Below are positions 32,940 through 41,321 of a stretch of 56,168 nucleotides of DNA, piece after piece. The position numbers were made by a program, and so were the translations under genes. Source of the DNA: Frankia sp. AgB32 (GTDB taxonomy: Bacteria > Actinomycetota > Actinomycetes > Frankiales > Frankiaceae); NCBI RefSeq assembly GCF_023243045.1, contig NZ_JALKFX010000038.1:1-56168 (forward strand). The letters are read 5' to 3'. The stretch's first letter is position 1. Every line of letters begins with the position of its first letter. The notes beneath the pieces are model-generated. The model searched no databases, was not told the DNA's origin, and was given only the letters and a program-made list of their open reading frames with translations.

Positions 32940-34112
32940 ATGGGTAGGCGCCCGCTCCTGGGAGCGATAGCCTTGGCCGCGACGGTGACACTGTCGGCAG
33001 CGGCCTGTGGGAGCAGCGGTGGTGACAGCTCGTCCAGTGGGAAGAAAACGATCACCATCGGCTATCAGGGGGTGCTCTCGGGCGACAACCAGCAGCTCGG
33101 ACTGAACGCGCTGTACGGCATCCGGACCGCGGTCGCGGAGGTCAACGCGGACGCGAGCTCGCCGTTCGAGCTGAAGGTGGTCGAGTCCGACGACGCCGGC
33201 TCCGCCGACCAGGGTCCGACCGCAGCCCAGAAGCTGATCGACAACTCCAAGGTCGTCGCCGTGGTCGGGCCGATGTTCTCCGGCGCCACGAAGGCCAGCG
33301 AGCCGAACTACACCGAGGCCGGCCTGCTCTCGGTGAGCCCGTCGGCGACGAACCCCGCGCTGACGACGCTGGGCTTCAAGACCTTCTACCGGGTCATCGC
33401 GCCGGACACGGTGCAGGGCAAGGCCGCGGCCGACTACGTCGCGACCGTGCTCAAGGCCAAGACGGTCTACTCGCTCGACGACAAGAGCGAGTACGGCACC
33501 GGCCTGTCCGGCGCTCTGGAGCCGGAGCTCAAGGCCAAGGGCGTCACCGTGATCCACGACGGCATCAACCCGACCAAGGACTACACGTCCGAGGCGACGA
33601 AGATCATCGCTGCGAAGCCGGACGTCCTGTACTACTCGGGCTACTACGCCGAGACGGCGCTGCTGTCGAAGGCGCTCAAGGACAAGGGCTTCGCCGGCAA
33701 GGTCGTCAGCGGTGACGGCTCGCTCGACCCGCAGTACGTCGCGCAGGCCGGTGCCGCCGCCGCCGAGGGCACCTACCTGACCTGCCCCTGCGGTGACGTG
33801 AACTCCGACCCGAAGGCCGCCGCGTTCGTCGCGTCGTTCAAGAAGGTCAACAACGGCGCCAAGCCCGGCACCTACTCCGGTGAGGCGTACGACGCCACCC
33901 TCGCGCTGGCGGACGTGTTCAAGCAGCTGGGCAGCGACGTGAGCCGCGAGTCGGTCCTCAAGGCGTTCCCCAGCGTCAACCACGCGGGCATCACCAAGAC
34001 CGTCGCCTTCGAGTCCAACGGCGAGGTCAAGGGCTCGAACGTGTTCATCTACCAGGTCAAGAACGGTCAGATCGCCGTGCTCGGCAACACCGCGGACCTG
34101 CTCAAGTCCTGA
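32940..34112 (+). CDS. livJ: Branched-chain amino-acid-type ABC transporter substrate-binding lipoprotein
   Basis: A 390-residue extracytoplasmic binding lipoprotein. The signal peptide ends in LSAAACGSS, with Cys23 as the lipid-modified residue. The mature protein has the Peripla_BP_6 fold (ITIGYQGVLSGDNQQLGLNA, VVAVVGPMFSGAT, YFRV-like FYRVIAPD, DVLYYSGYYAETA, TYSGEAYDATLALADV) typical of HAAT-family receptors. Ligands of this family include Leu/Ile/Val, amides, urea and aromatic acids, so the symbol reflects the family, not a proven ligand. GGAGGAGGAACATCG before ATG 32940 gives a very strong ribosome binding site. It is first in the livJHMGF order, followed by a hairpin. Upstream, ACAAC-CT-GTTGT at 32768-32779 is a weak operator candidate. 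Confidence 0.92.
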   Translation: MGRRPLLGAIALAATVTLSAAACGSSGGDSSSSGKKTITIGYQGVLSGDNQQLGLNALYGIRTAVAEVNADASSPFELKVVESDDAGSADQGPTAAQKLIDNSKVVAVVGPMFSGATKASEPNYTEAGLLSVSPSATNPALTTLGFKTFYRVIAPDTVQGKAAADYVATVLKAKTVYSLDDKSEYGTGLSGALEPELKAKGVTVIHDGINPTKDYTSEATKIIAAKPDVLYYSGYYAETALLSKALKDKGFAGKVVSGDGSLDPQYVAQAGAAAAEGTYLTCPCGDVNSDPKAAAFVASFKKVNNGAKPGTYSGEAYDATLALADVFKQLGSDVSRESVLKAFPSVNHAGITKTVAFESNGEVKGSNVFIYQVKNGQIAVLGNTADLLKS

Positions 34113-34121
34113 CATCGGCGC

Positions 34122-34160
34122 GGCGGTGGCCGGACACCCGGGTGGTGTCCGGCCACCGCC
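34122..34160 (+). terminator. 17-bp hairpin between binding protein and permease genes
   Basis: A perfect 17-bp stem (34122-34138 and 34144-34160) with a 5-base loop starts 10 bases after the livJ-type stop. It should act as a partial terminator or 3' stabiliser, giving more binding protein than permease, as in other binding-protein operons. Confidence 0.8.
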
Positions 34161-34198
34161 CTGCCAGCCCGCTGGCAAACCGCTCCGTCCGGCGGAAT

Positions 34199-34232
34199 GC
34201 TCTGTCCCACGAACCGCTCTGTCCCACGAACC
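34199..34232 (+). repeat. Perfect 17-bp tandem duplication in the permease leader
   Basis: GCTCTGTCCCACGAACC occurs twice head to tail (34199-34215 and 34216-34232), ending 25 bases before the livH-type start codon. It could be a recent duplication or a paired binding site. Confidence 0.9.
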
Positions 34233-34257
34233 TTGCCAACTGACGAACGGCCTACGC

Positions 34258-35190
34258 ATGGGTTTCCTCGACCAGTTCTGGCAGCTCACCATCGACGGTC
34301 TGATGGTCGGGTCGCTGTACGCGGTCATCGCGCTCGGGTACACGCTGGTGTACGGAGTGCTCCAGCTGATCAACTTCGCCCACAGCGAGGTGTTCATGCT
34401 GGGATCCTTCGGCGGGCTGTTCGTGGCCCGCGCGCTGCTGCCCGGGGACGGGTCGGTGCCCGGCGGGCTGGAGTCCGTCGGGCTGGTCGCGATCGGCCTG
34501 GGCGCCGGCGCGATCTGCGGCGGGCTCGCCGCCCTCACCCTCGAACGGGTCGCCTACCGGCCGCTGCGCCGCCGCTCGGCGCCCCGGCTGGCCTATCTGA
34601 TCAGCGCGATCGGCGCGTCGCTGTTCGCCGTGAACCTCGCCGGCAAGGAGTTCGGCCGGCAGAACGTCGACCTGCCCGACCTGTTCCACAACGGCACGGT
34701 GTTCAAGCTCTTCGGCGCCGACGTGTCGACCCAGTCGCTGGTCATCTTCGCCGTCGCCATCGCGATGCTCGTCGGCCTCGACCGCCTCGTCGCCGGCACC
34801 CGCCTCGGCCAGGGCATCCGGGCGGTTGCCCAGGACGCCGACACCGCCGTGCTGATGGGCGTCGACGTCGAGCGGATCATCATTGTCACGTTCATCGTCG
34901 GCGGCCTGCTCGCCGGCGCGGGCGGCTTCCTCTACGCGATGACGTTCAACGCGTCGTACAGCATGGGCTTCGTCCCCGGGGTGAAGGCGTTCACCGCCGC
35001 CGTCCTCGGCGGCATCGGGAACGTCCGCGGGGCCATGCTCGGTGGCCTGCTGCTCGGCCTCGTCGAGAGTTATGGTGGCTACCTGTTCCAGGCGTCCTAC
35101 AAGGACGTCATCGCCTTCCTCGTGCTGGTGGCGATCCTGATGATTCGACCGTCCGGCCTGCTCGGTGAGCGCCTGGGGCGGGCCGCGTGA
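34258..35190 (+). CDS. livH: HAAT-family ABC transporter permease (LivH type)
   Basis: A 310-residue permease with about eight membrane helices. The N-terminus (DGLMVGSLYAVIALGYTLVYG, LINFAHSEVFMLG) and the C-terminal region (PGVKAFTAAVLGGIGNVRGAMLGGL, then RPSGLLGERLG) are diagnostic for LivH. The EAA-like cytoplasmic loop (RLGQGIRAVAQDADTAVLMGVDV) contacts the ATPases. Its TGA overlaps the GTG of the next gene (GTGA), so expression is coupled. ATG 34258 has only a weak ribosome binding site. It pairs with LivM to form the channel. Confidence 0.95.
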   Translation: MGFLDQFWQLTIDGLMVGSLYAVIALGYTLVYGVLQLINFAHSEVFMLGSFGGLFVARALLPGDGSVPGGLESVGLVAIGLGAGAICGGLAALTLERVAYRPLRRRSAPRLAYLISAIGASLFAVNLAGKEFGRQNVDLPDLFHNGTVFKLFGADVSTQSLVIFAVAIAMLVGLDRLVAGTRLGQGIRAVAQDADTAVLMGVDVERIIIVTFIVGGLLAGAGGFLYAMTFNASYSMGFVPGVKAFTAAVLGGIGNVRGAMLGGLLLGLVESYGGYLFQASYKDVIAFLVLVAILMIRPSGLLGERLGRAA

Positions 35191-36764
35191 GCGCCCCGAA
35201 CGTCCCGGGCCAGCCCTCGCCCGCGAACCCGGGCGACCAGCCGGACCCGGTCCGCGGCGTCCCCGCCGGCGCGGCTCCCGACGCCGACACCATGGCGCTG
35301 CGACGCCCCCCGGCCCAGTCCGGGGCAGCGCGCCCCGCCGGTGCCAACCCCACCGACGGCCCGGCGCCCCCGCCCCGCAGTCCTGCCGGCGACTCGGCGG
35401 CTGTCGGCCGCGGCGCGCCCGCGGGTGGGGTGGCGCCGGGTGGGCGGTCGCCGTGGCATCCGGCGATGTTGTTCACGCCGGCCCGGCTGCGCCAGCTCGG
35501 TGCGCTGGTGCTGGTCGGGCTGCTCGCCGCGGTCGTCACCGGGCCGACGGGCAACTCCGACGAACCCCTGCAGGCCGCCTGGGACTCGATCGCCGATCCG
35601 CGGATCGTGCTGTTCCTCATCCTCGCCGTCGCGCTGTGGGTGGTGCTGGTGCTCTGGGCGGAGCTGCGGGGGGTGCTCACCCGGCTCACCGCGCCGGTGC
35701 GCGCGCCGGTCGGCGCCGCCTACGGCCGCCGCGGCGCCCCGATCGTCCTGAACGTCGTGCTCCTCGCCATCGCGATCATCGCGCCGCAGGTGGTCTCCAC
35801 CGCGGCCCAGCAGTCGATGGTCACCGACATCGGCATCTACGCGCTGCTCGCGCTCGGGCTGAACGTCGTCGTCGGCTACGCCGGCCTGCTGGACCTCGGC
35901 TACATCGCGTTCTTCGCCATCGGCGCCTACACCACGGCCTACTTCACCTCGCAGTCGGCGATGCCGTGGCACGCGCCGTTCACGCTCAACCCGTTCTTCG
36001 TGTTCCCGATCGCGCTGGTCCTCGCCGCGCTCGCCGGTGTCATCCTGGGCGCGCCGACCCTGCGGCTGCGCGGTGACTACCTGGCGATCGTCACCCTCGG
36101 GTTCGGGGAGATCATCCATCTGGTCGCCAACAACGCCGACGGCATCACCAACGGGGCCCGGGGCGCGTTCGGCGTGCCGCACCTGTCGGTCCACCTGCTC
36201 GGCCTCGACTACACGTGGGGGATCGATCCCAAGCCCTACTACTACCTGCTGCTGGCCATCGTCGTCCTGGTGATGATCGCTTTCGGGCGGCTCGAACGGT
36301 CCAGGATCGGCCGGGCCTGGGCGGCGATCCGGGAGGACGAGGTCGCCGCCGAGGCCACCGGGGTGGCGACGCTGCGGCTGAAGCTGCTGGCCTTCGCGAT
36401 CGGCGCGTCGGTGTCCGGCTTCGCCGGCGTGATGTTCGCGTCGAAGCAGTTCTTCAACCCGCAGTCCTTCAGTCTGCAGGCGTCGTTCTTCGTCGTCGCG
36501 GTGGTCATCTTCGGTGGGATGGGCTCGCGGCTCGGCGTCGTCGTCGGCGCGGTGGTGCTCCAGGGCCTCGCCTTCTACCTGCGGGACAAGGTCGAGCCCG
36601 CGGACCGTTACATCTACTTCGGGGCCGTCATCGTGATCATGATGATCTTCCGTCCGCAGGGGCTCGTGCCGTCCCGGCGCCGACGGCGCGAGATCGAGCT
36701 GTCCGAGGCCGGGATCGGCTCCGCCGACTCCCTCGGCTCCGCGCCCGCCGGCGGCCGGCCGTGA
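35187..36764 (+). CDS. livM: HAAT-family ABC transporter permease (LivM type)
   Basis: A 525-residue permease, longer than the usual ~330-450. The first ~85 residues are Pro/Ala-rich and disordered, then extra helices precede the LivM core from ~residue 200 (GIYALLALGLNVVVGYAGLLDLGY, PTLRLRGDYLAIVTLGFGEI, REDEVAAEATGVATLRLKL, VVIFGGMGSRLGVVVGA, FRPQGLVPSRRRR). The cytoplasmic loop around REDEVAAEATG contacts the ATPases. GTG 35187 overlaps the LivH stop and its own TGA overlaps the LivG GTG. The long N-terminal extension is an actinobacterial feature of unknown use. Confidence 0.95.
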   Translation: MSAPNVPGQPSPANPGDQPDPVRGVPAGAAPDADTMALRRPPAQSGAARPAGANPTDGPAPPPRSPAGDSAAVGRGAPAGGVAPGGRSPWHPAMLFTPARLRQLGALVLVGLLAAVVTGPTGNSDEPLQAAWDSIADPRIVLFLILAVALWVVLVLWAELRGVLTRLTAPVRAPVGAAYGRRGAPIVLNVVLLAIAIIAPQVVSTAAQQSMVTDIGIYALLALGLNVVVGYAGLLDLGYIAFFAIGAYTTAYFTSQSAMPWHAPFTLNPFFVFPIALVLAALAGVILGAPTLRLRGDYLAIVTLGFGEIIHLVANNADGITNGARGAFGVPHLSVHLLGLDYTWGIDPKPYYYLLLAIVVLVMIAFGRLERSRIGRAWAAIREDEVAAEATGVATLRLKLLAFAIGASVSGFAGVMFASKQFFNPQSFSLQASFFVVAVVIFGGMGSRLGVVVGAVVLQGLAFYLRDKVEPADRYIYFGAVIVIMMIFRPQGLVPSRRRRREIELSEAGIGSADSLGSAPAGGRP

Positions 36765-37627
36765 GCCCCGGCGCCGGTGACGACACCGGTGACCTGGTCG
36801 TCGAGGCGCGTGACCTGCAACTGCGCTTCGGCGGCGTGACGAGCCTCGACGGCGTCTCGCTCCGCCAGCGCCGCGGGGAGATCCTCGCCGTGATCGGCCC
36901 GAACGGCGCGGGCAAGACCTCGCTGTTCAACTGCCTCACCGGGGCGTACCGGCCGCAGCACGGGTCGGTCACCTTCTGGCCGTCCTCCGGCCGCCCGGCC
37001 GAACTCGTCGGCCGCCGTCCGCACGCGATCACCCGGCTCGGGGTGGCCCGGACCTTCCAGAACATCCGGCTGTTCCCCGCGCTGTCCGCGCTGGAGAACG
37101 TGCAGATCGGCACCGAGGTCCGGCAGCGTTACGGCGCGGTGAGCGCGATCCTCGGGCTGCCACACGCGCGGCGCGCCGAGCGGGACGGCGTGCGTCGCGC
37201 GGGCGAGCTGCTGGACCTGGTGGGCCTCGGGCACCGCACGCACGAACTCGCCGCCTCCCTGCCGTACGGCGAGCAGCGCCGGCTGGAGATCGCCCGCGCG
37301 CTGGGCACCGGCCCAGGCCTGCTGCTGCTCGACGAACCGGCCGCCGGCACCAACCCGGCGGAGAAGCGCGACCTCGCCGCGCTGATCACCCGAATTTCCG
37401 GCACGGGTGTGTCGGTGCTGCTCATCGAGCACGACATGACCCTGGTGATGTCGCTGGCGACGTCGGTCACCGTGCTGAACTTCGGCCGGGTGATCGCCCA
37501 CGGCACGCCCGGCGAGGTGCAGCGCAACCCCGCGGTCATCGAGGCGTACCTCGGCGTCGCCGACACCACCGGCGACGCCGCACCCGCTGGCGGCGTCGAC
37601 GCCGGGACGCGCAAGGAGCTGCGCTGA
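36761..37627 (+). CDS. livG: HAAT-family ABC transporter ATPase (LivG type)
   Basis: A 288-residue cytoplasmic ATPase. Walker A is GPNGAGKTS, the Q-loop region is RTFQNIRLFPALSALENV, the signature is LPYGEQRRLEIARAL (Gly-Glu-Gln form, with Tyr-Gly in place of Ser-Gly-Gly), Walker B is LLLLDEPAAGTNP and the switch His is in LIEHDM. The TFQ-x-x-x-LF and long insert after it distinguish LivG from LivF. GTG 36761 overlaps the LivM stop and TGA 37625 overlaps the LivF ATG by one base. It energises import together with LivF. Confidence 0.95.
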   Translation: MSPGAGDDTGDLVVEARDLQLRFGGVTSLDGVSLRQRRGEILAVIGPNGAGKTSLFNCLTGAYRPQHGSVTFWPSSGRPAELVGRRPHAITRLGVARTFQNIRLFPALSALENVQIGTEVRQRYGAVSAILGLPHARRAERDGVRRAGELLDLVGLGHRTHELAASLPYGEQRRLEIARALGTGPGLLLLDEPAAGTNPAEKRDLAALITRISGTGVSVLLIEHDMTLVMSLATSVTVLNFGRVIAHGTPGEVQRNPAVIEAYLGVADTTGDAAPAGGVDAGTRKELR

Positions 37628-38358
37628 TGCTGCTGACGTTGACGGACGTCGAGGTCGCCTACGGGGCGGTGATCGCCCTGCGCGGAATCAGCCTGGAGGT
37701 CGGCGAAGGAGAGATCGTCACCCTGCTGGGCGCGAACGGCGCCGGCAAGACGACCACCCTGCGCACGGTCTCCGGGCTGCTGCGGCCCCGGTCGGGCGAG
37801 ATCCTGCTGGACGGCCGGCCGCTGTCCGAGATCCCCGCGCACGACCTGGTCGCCCGCGGGGTCAGTCACGTGCCCGAGGGCCGCCGGGTGTTCCCGAGTA
37901 TGAGCGTCCGGGAGAACCTGCTGATGGGCGCCTACCGCGACCGCCGCCACACGCGCGAGGATCTGGAGCGGGTGTACGGCCTGTTCCCGCGGCTGCAGGA
38001 ACGGATCGGCCAGGCCGGCGGGACGCTCTCCGGCGGAGAGCAGCAGATGCTCGCCATCGGGCGGGCGCTGATGAGCCGGCCCCGGTTGGTCCTGCTCGAC
38101 GAGCCGTCGATGGGCCTCGCGCCGATGGTCGTCCAGACCATCTTCGAGGTGATCGCCGAGATCAACCGGGACGGGGTCGCGGTGCTGCTGGTCGAGCAGA
38201 ACGCGGCCAGCGCCCTGCGGATCGCCGGCCGAGGCTACGTGCTGGAGAACGGCCGGGTCGTACTCGCGGACAGCGCCGCCGGCCTGCTCGCCGACGACCG
38301 GGTCCGCCAGGCCTATCTCGGCGAGGACGTCGCCGCCGTCGGCGACCCCGCGCGCTAG
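37627..38358 (+). CDS. livF: HAAT-family ABC transporter ATPase (LivF type)
   Basis: A 243-residue ATPase: Walker A GANGAGKTT, then GVSHVPEGRRVFPSMSVRENLLMGAY (the LivF hallmark), signature LSGGEQQMLAIGRALM, Walker B LVLLDEPSMGLAP, and the switch region LLVEQNAASAL. It completes the livJHMGF set. ATG 37627 overlaps the LivG stop. The gene ends convergently, overlapping by 4 bases the end of a small membrane-protein gene on the other strand. Confidence 0.96.
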   Translation: MLLTLTDVEVAYGAVIALRGISLEVGEGEIVTLLGANGAGKTTTLRTVSGLLRPRSGEILLDGRPLSEIPAHDLVARGVSHVPEGRRVFPSMSVRENLLMGAYRDRRHTREDLERVYGLFPRLQERIGQAGGTLSGGEQQMLAIGRALMSRPRLVLLDEPSMGLAPMVVQTIFEVIAEINRDGVAVLLVEQNAASALRIAGRGYVLENGRVVLADSAAGLLADDRVRQAYLGEDVAAVGDPAR

Positions 38359-38753
38359 GCCCGTCCTCGTCCCCCGTCGATCTTGACGATTCGTGGGGTG
38401 TGGTGTCGGCGCGATCGCGGCTGGGATCGTCGTGCTGTGGATCTTCGTGTGGGTGGTCGAAGATCCACGGAAGGCGCTGATCCCCGCCGGCTGCGGGCGG
38501 CGTTCGCCCAGCCCGCCCACGGTCCGCCGCCACCCGGTCCCCCGCCACCCGGGCCGCGGCCGGTTCCGCCGCGTTCGTCGAAGTCGCCGGGAAGGCCGAA
38601 CTCGTCCCGGCCGGGGAGCCTGCTGTCGGGGCCGAAGCCAAGGCCGGAGCCGGTGCCGCGGCGGGCCCAGTCCCTGCCGTCGCGGGTGTCCGGCCCCCAC
38701 AGCCAGGCAGCGAGGCCGATGATCGTCGCCGCGGTCAGAATCACGTAGCTCAT
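38355..38753 (-). CDS. Possible small membrane protein
   Basis: A 132-residue frame with a good N-terminal membrane helix (MSYVILTAATIIGLAAWLWGPD) followed by a charged, Gly/Pro/Arg-rich tail of ~105 residues. AAGGG 3 bases before ATG 38753 is a possible ribosome binding site. The tail has no domain, and the last ~50 residues are strongly basic. It is divergent from the LysR gene (73 bases apart). The start region looks real; the 3' half is less certain. Confidence 0.45.
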   Translation of the reverse strand: MSYVILTAATIIGLAAWLWGPDTRDGRDWARRGTGSGLGFGPDSRLPGRDEFGLPGDFDERGGTGRGPGGGGPGGGGPWAGWANAARSRRGSAPSVDLRPPTRRSTARRSQPRSRRHHTPRIVKIDGGRGRA

Positions 38754-38826
38754 GGCCCTTACCATTCCGATCGCGGGATGTGCAGTCCAGCTAATTTCTG
38801 TGGACCTGACTATTAAGATTCCCTGC

Positions 38827-39747
38827 ATGATCGATGTGCGCCGGCTGCGGCTGCTGCGGGAACTGGACACTCGGGGGACGGTCGTCGCGACCGCGGCCGC
38901 CCTGCACCTGACGCCGTCGGCGGTCAGTCAGCAACTCGCCGCGCTCGCGAAGGAGACCGGTGTCCGGCTGCTCGACCCCGCCGGCCGTCGGGTGCGGCTC
39001 ACCCCGGCCGCCCGGGTGCTCCTGGAGCACGCCGACATCCTGTTCGCCCAGCTCGAACGGGCGGAAGCTGATCTCGCGGCGTTCGACGAGGGCCGGGTCG
39101 GGACGGTCGCGGTGGCCGCGTTCGCCACGGCGATCTCCGCGATCGTCGCCCCGGCGCTCACCGCGCTGCGGGAGAGCCGGCCGCGGTTGCAGCTGCACGT
39201 GACGGACGTCCCCGAGCCCGAGTGCTTCGACCTGCTGCTCGCGGGCGACCTCGACCTCGCGCTGAGCATCACCCACGCGGCGGCGCGTCCCGCCGATCCG
39301 CGGCTGCTGCAGATCCCACTGCTCGACGACCCGCTCGACGTCGCGCTGCCCGCCGACCATCCGTGCGCCTCGGCGCCGGCGGTCTCGCTGGAGTCGCTCG
39401 CGGCGGAGGACTTCATCGTCAGCCGGCCGGGCACCGCCTGCCGCGAGGTCGCCCACTCCGCCTGCGCGGCGGCCGGCTTCGTCCCGCGGGTCTGCCACAA
39501 CGCCGACGACTTCGCCGCGGTCCTCGGCCTGATCGCCGCGGGCTGCGGCGTCAGCCTGATCCCCCGGTTGGCGCGGCTGTCCTCGACACCAGAGGTGGTC
39601 ATCCGCCCGATCGCGGGCCGGGCGCCGGTCCGGCCGATCTTCGCCGCCGTCCGCCGCGGCTCCCAGCAGGCCCCCCACCTGTCCGCCGCCCTCGCCGCCC
39701 TCGTCGCCGCCGCCCGCGCCCCCGAACCGTGCGCCGCCACCGGCTAG
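38827..39747 (+). CDS. LysR-family transcriptional regulator
   Basis: A 306-residue LysR protein. The HTH lies at residues 4-62 (RRLRLLRELDTRGTVVATAAALHLTPSAVSQQLAALAKETG), followed by a linker helix and the inducer-binding domain (VGTVAVAAFATAISAIVAPAL, LDLALSITHA, AAGCGVSLIPRLA). Its AT-rich upstream region (AGCTAATTTCTG, CTATTAAGATT) could hold an autoregulatory site. It lies 470 bases after the ABC operon and divergent from the small membrane-protein gene. Control of either is possible but unproven. ATG 38827 matches the family start. Confidence 0.92.
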   Translation: MIDVRRLRLLRELDTRGTVVATAAALHLTPSAVSQQLAALAKETGVRLLDPAGRRVRLTPAARVLLEHADILFAQLERAEADLAAFDEGRVGTVAVAAFATAISAIVAPALTALRESRPRLQLHVTDVPEPECFDLLLAGDLDLALSITHAAARPADPRLLQIPLLDDPLDVALPADHPCASAPAVSLESLAAEDFIVSRPGTACREVAHSACAAAGFVPRVCHNADDFAAVLGLIAAGCGVSLIPRLARLSSTPEVVIRPIAGRAPVRPIFAAVRRGSQQAPHLSAALAALVAAARAPEPCAATG

Positions 39748-39912
39748 GTCGCGTCCGGGCGATCTTGCTGGTGGGCGAGTCGTCTCTGGGTGTGCTGTGG
39801 CCCGGCCGGTCGGCCGGTCGGTCGGCTTCGGTGGAGGCGCCGGCTGTGCTGCCGGTCAAAGGTCACGGTGAGCGACGGCAGTCAGGGGTCGCTGCGATTC
39901 AGAGGGACCACC

Positions 39913-39933
39913 CCCCGCAGCCCCGCTGCGGGG
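39913..39933. terminator. 9-bp hairpin between convergent genes
   Basis: CCCCGCAGC, a CCC loop and GCTGCGGGG. It lies between the LysR gene end (39747) and the stop of the minus-strand glycosidase-like gene (40000), 67 bases past the latter. It may serve as a bidirectional terminator. Confidence 0.6.
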
Positions 39934-39999
39934 AGTAGCGGTCAAGGGTCCGGCTGCCCCTAGCATGATCGGCCGGACACGACCCAGGTGCGCCGCTGG

Positions 40000-41100
40000 T
40001 CAGCGGGGGGCGTGCACGCCGTGGCTCTGGATGGCGCCGCGGGCCTGGGCCAGGGCCGCGGGGGAGGCGTTGATGTTGTCCTGGTCCATGAAACTGAAGG
40101 CGAACAGGCCGTTCTGGCTGAGCTGGCGGGGGGCGTCGCCGGACAGCAGCGTGTACATGTCCGCCGTCCACGTCGACGGGGAGCCGGACTTGAAATGGGC
40201 GAGCATGACCGGGCCGTACTGGCCGAGCTGCCCTGTCATCGCCACGACGTCCGGAGCATTCGGGTCGTCGCCCATCGCCTGGAAGCTCTCGAAGTCCGAG
40301 GCTCGCATCACGTCCGCGAAATGGGGGAACATCGACCGGCCGGCGCCGGTCGCGGGGTCGTCCCAGCGGTCCTGCCAGCCGCCCCAGCCGAGGGAGACCC
40401 GCGCGTTCGGCGCGCCGTCGTGGAAGATGCGCAACGCGGCGAGGTACTGGTCCTGCAGGGTGAGGTAGTAGTTCGTGGTCTCGGGGCTCGCGGCCCACGC
40501 GTTCGGCTGGCACGGGTATGTCTGGAACTCGGTGAAGAGGGTGACGTAGAGGGCCGGGCCGTCGGCGGGGCCGGTGAAGATCGAGGCGAGCTCGCGGGCG
40601 TCGTCGAGGAACGAGCTCGACAGCGGGTACTCACGGCCGCAGGCCGGGCCGTGCGGGGTCTGAAAGGAGCTGGTCGCGCCGGTGCCGTCGAGCCAGACGA
40701 TGAGGTGGATGCCGTGGCCCGACCGGTAGACCTGGGGGATCAGGTCGGCCTTCCACTGGCGCAGGAAGCTCAGGTCGCTGTGGCCGTTGAACCAGGTGCT
40801 GTAGAAGTCGAGGTCCTGGGCCAGGGGGGAGTTCTGGGCGCTGTCGAGCCCGGGGCCGAGCCCGAAGCGCAGCTTGCCCGGCGGCGTCGCCGGCACGGGG
40901 CGGACGCCCGCCGCGAGCGCCCGGCGCGCAGCCGCGCCCGCCTGCTCGTCGTCGGCGCCGGTCCCGGCCGGGGCGGAGGACGTCGCGTCGCCGCCGGTGG
41001 AGTCGGCCAGCACGTGGGCGACCAGCACGAAGGCGACCGCAGCCACGGCCAGCATCGCGATAATCGGCACAAGCTGTTGTCGGACTCTCCGGCTACGCAT
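40000..41100 (-). CDS. Secreted glycoside-hydrolase-like protein
   Basis: A 366-residue exported or membrane-anchored protein. One hydrophobic helix at ~10-33 (LVPIIAMLAVAAVAFVLVAHVLA) acts as signal or anchor, followed by an Ala/Gly linker. The rest reads like a TIM-barrel hydrolase: LRFGLGPGLDSAQ, FLRQWKADLIPQVY, GIHLIVWLDGTG, PALYVTLFTEFQTYP (a candidate catalytic Glu), ARVSLGWGGWQDRW, and LFAFSFMDQDNIN. The layout resembles GH26/endo-mannanase-like proteins, but I cannot fix the family. Acting outside the cell it could trim a surface polysaccharide. ATG 41100 has an AAGGACAG Shine-Dalgarno 7 bases upstream. Confidence 0.7.
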   Translation of the reverse strand: MRSRRVRQQLVPIIAMLAVAAVAFVLVAHVLADSTGGDATSSAPAGTGADDEQAGAAARRALAAGVRPVPATPPGKLRFGLGPGLDSAQNSPLAQDLDFYSTWFNGHSDLSFLRQWKADLIPQVYRSGHGIHLIVWLDGTGATSSFQTPHGPACGREYPLSSSFLDDARELASIFTGPADGPALYVTLFTEFQTYPCQPNAWAASPETTNYYLTLQDQYLAALRIFHDGAPNARVSLGWGGWQDRWDDPATGAGRSMFPHFADVMRASDFESFQAMGDDPNAPDVVAMTGQLGQYGPVMLAHFKSGSPSTWTADMYTLLSGDAPRQLSQNGLFAFSFMDQDNINASPAALAQARGAIQSHGVHAPR

Positions 41101-41321
41101 CAATACTGTCCTTCCGCGACGAGCCGACCGGTAGTCGCACGACTGTAACCGATCAGATACTTTCCGAAGTCGCGGCTGGCTGGCGAGTTGCGCCGGCGGG
41201 GCCGGAACTGCCCGCCCCGGTTTTGACCCGGTCGGGCGAGGGGCTTGGTCGGGCGAGGATTGTCACCTTCGTGTTCGCCGGAGGGTGCTGTTCAGCGGGG
41301 ACGGGGTACGCCGTGGGGACC

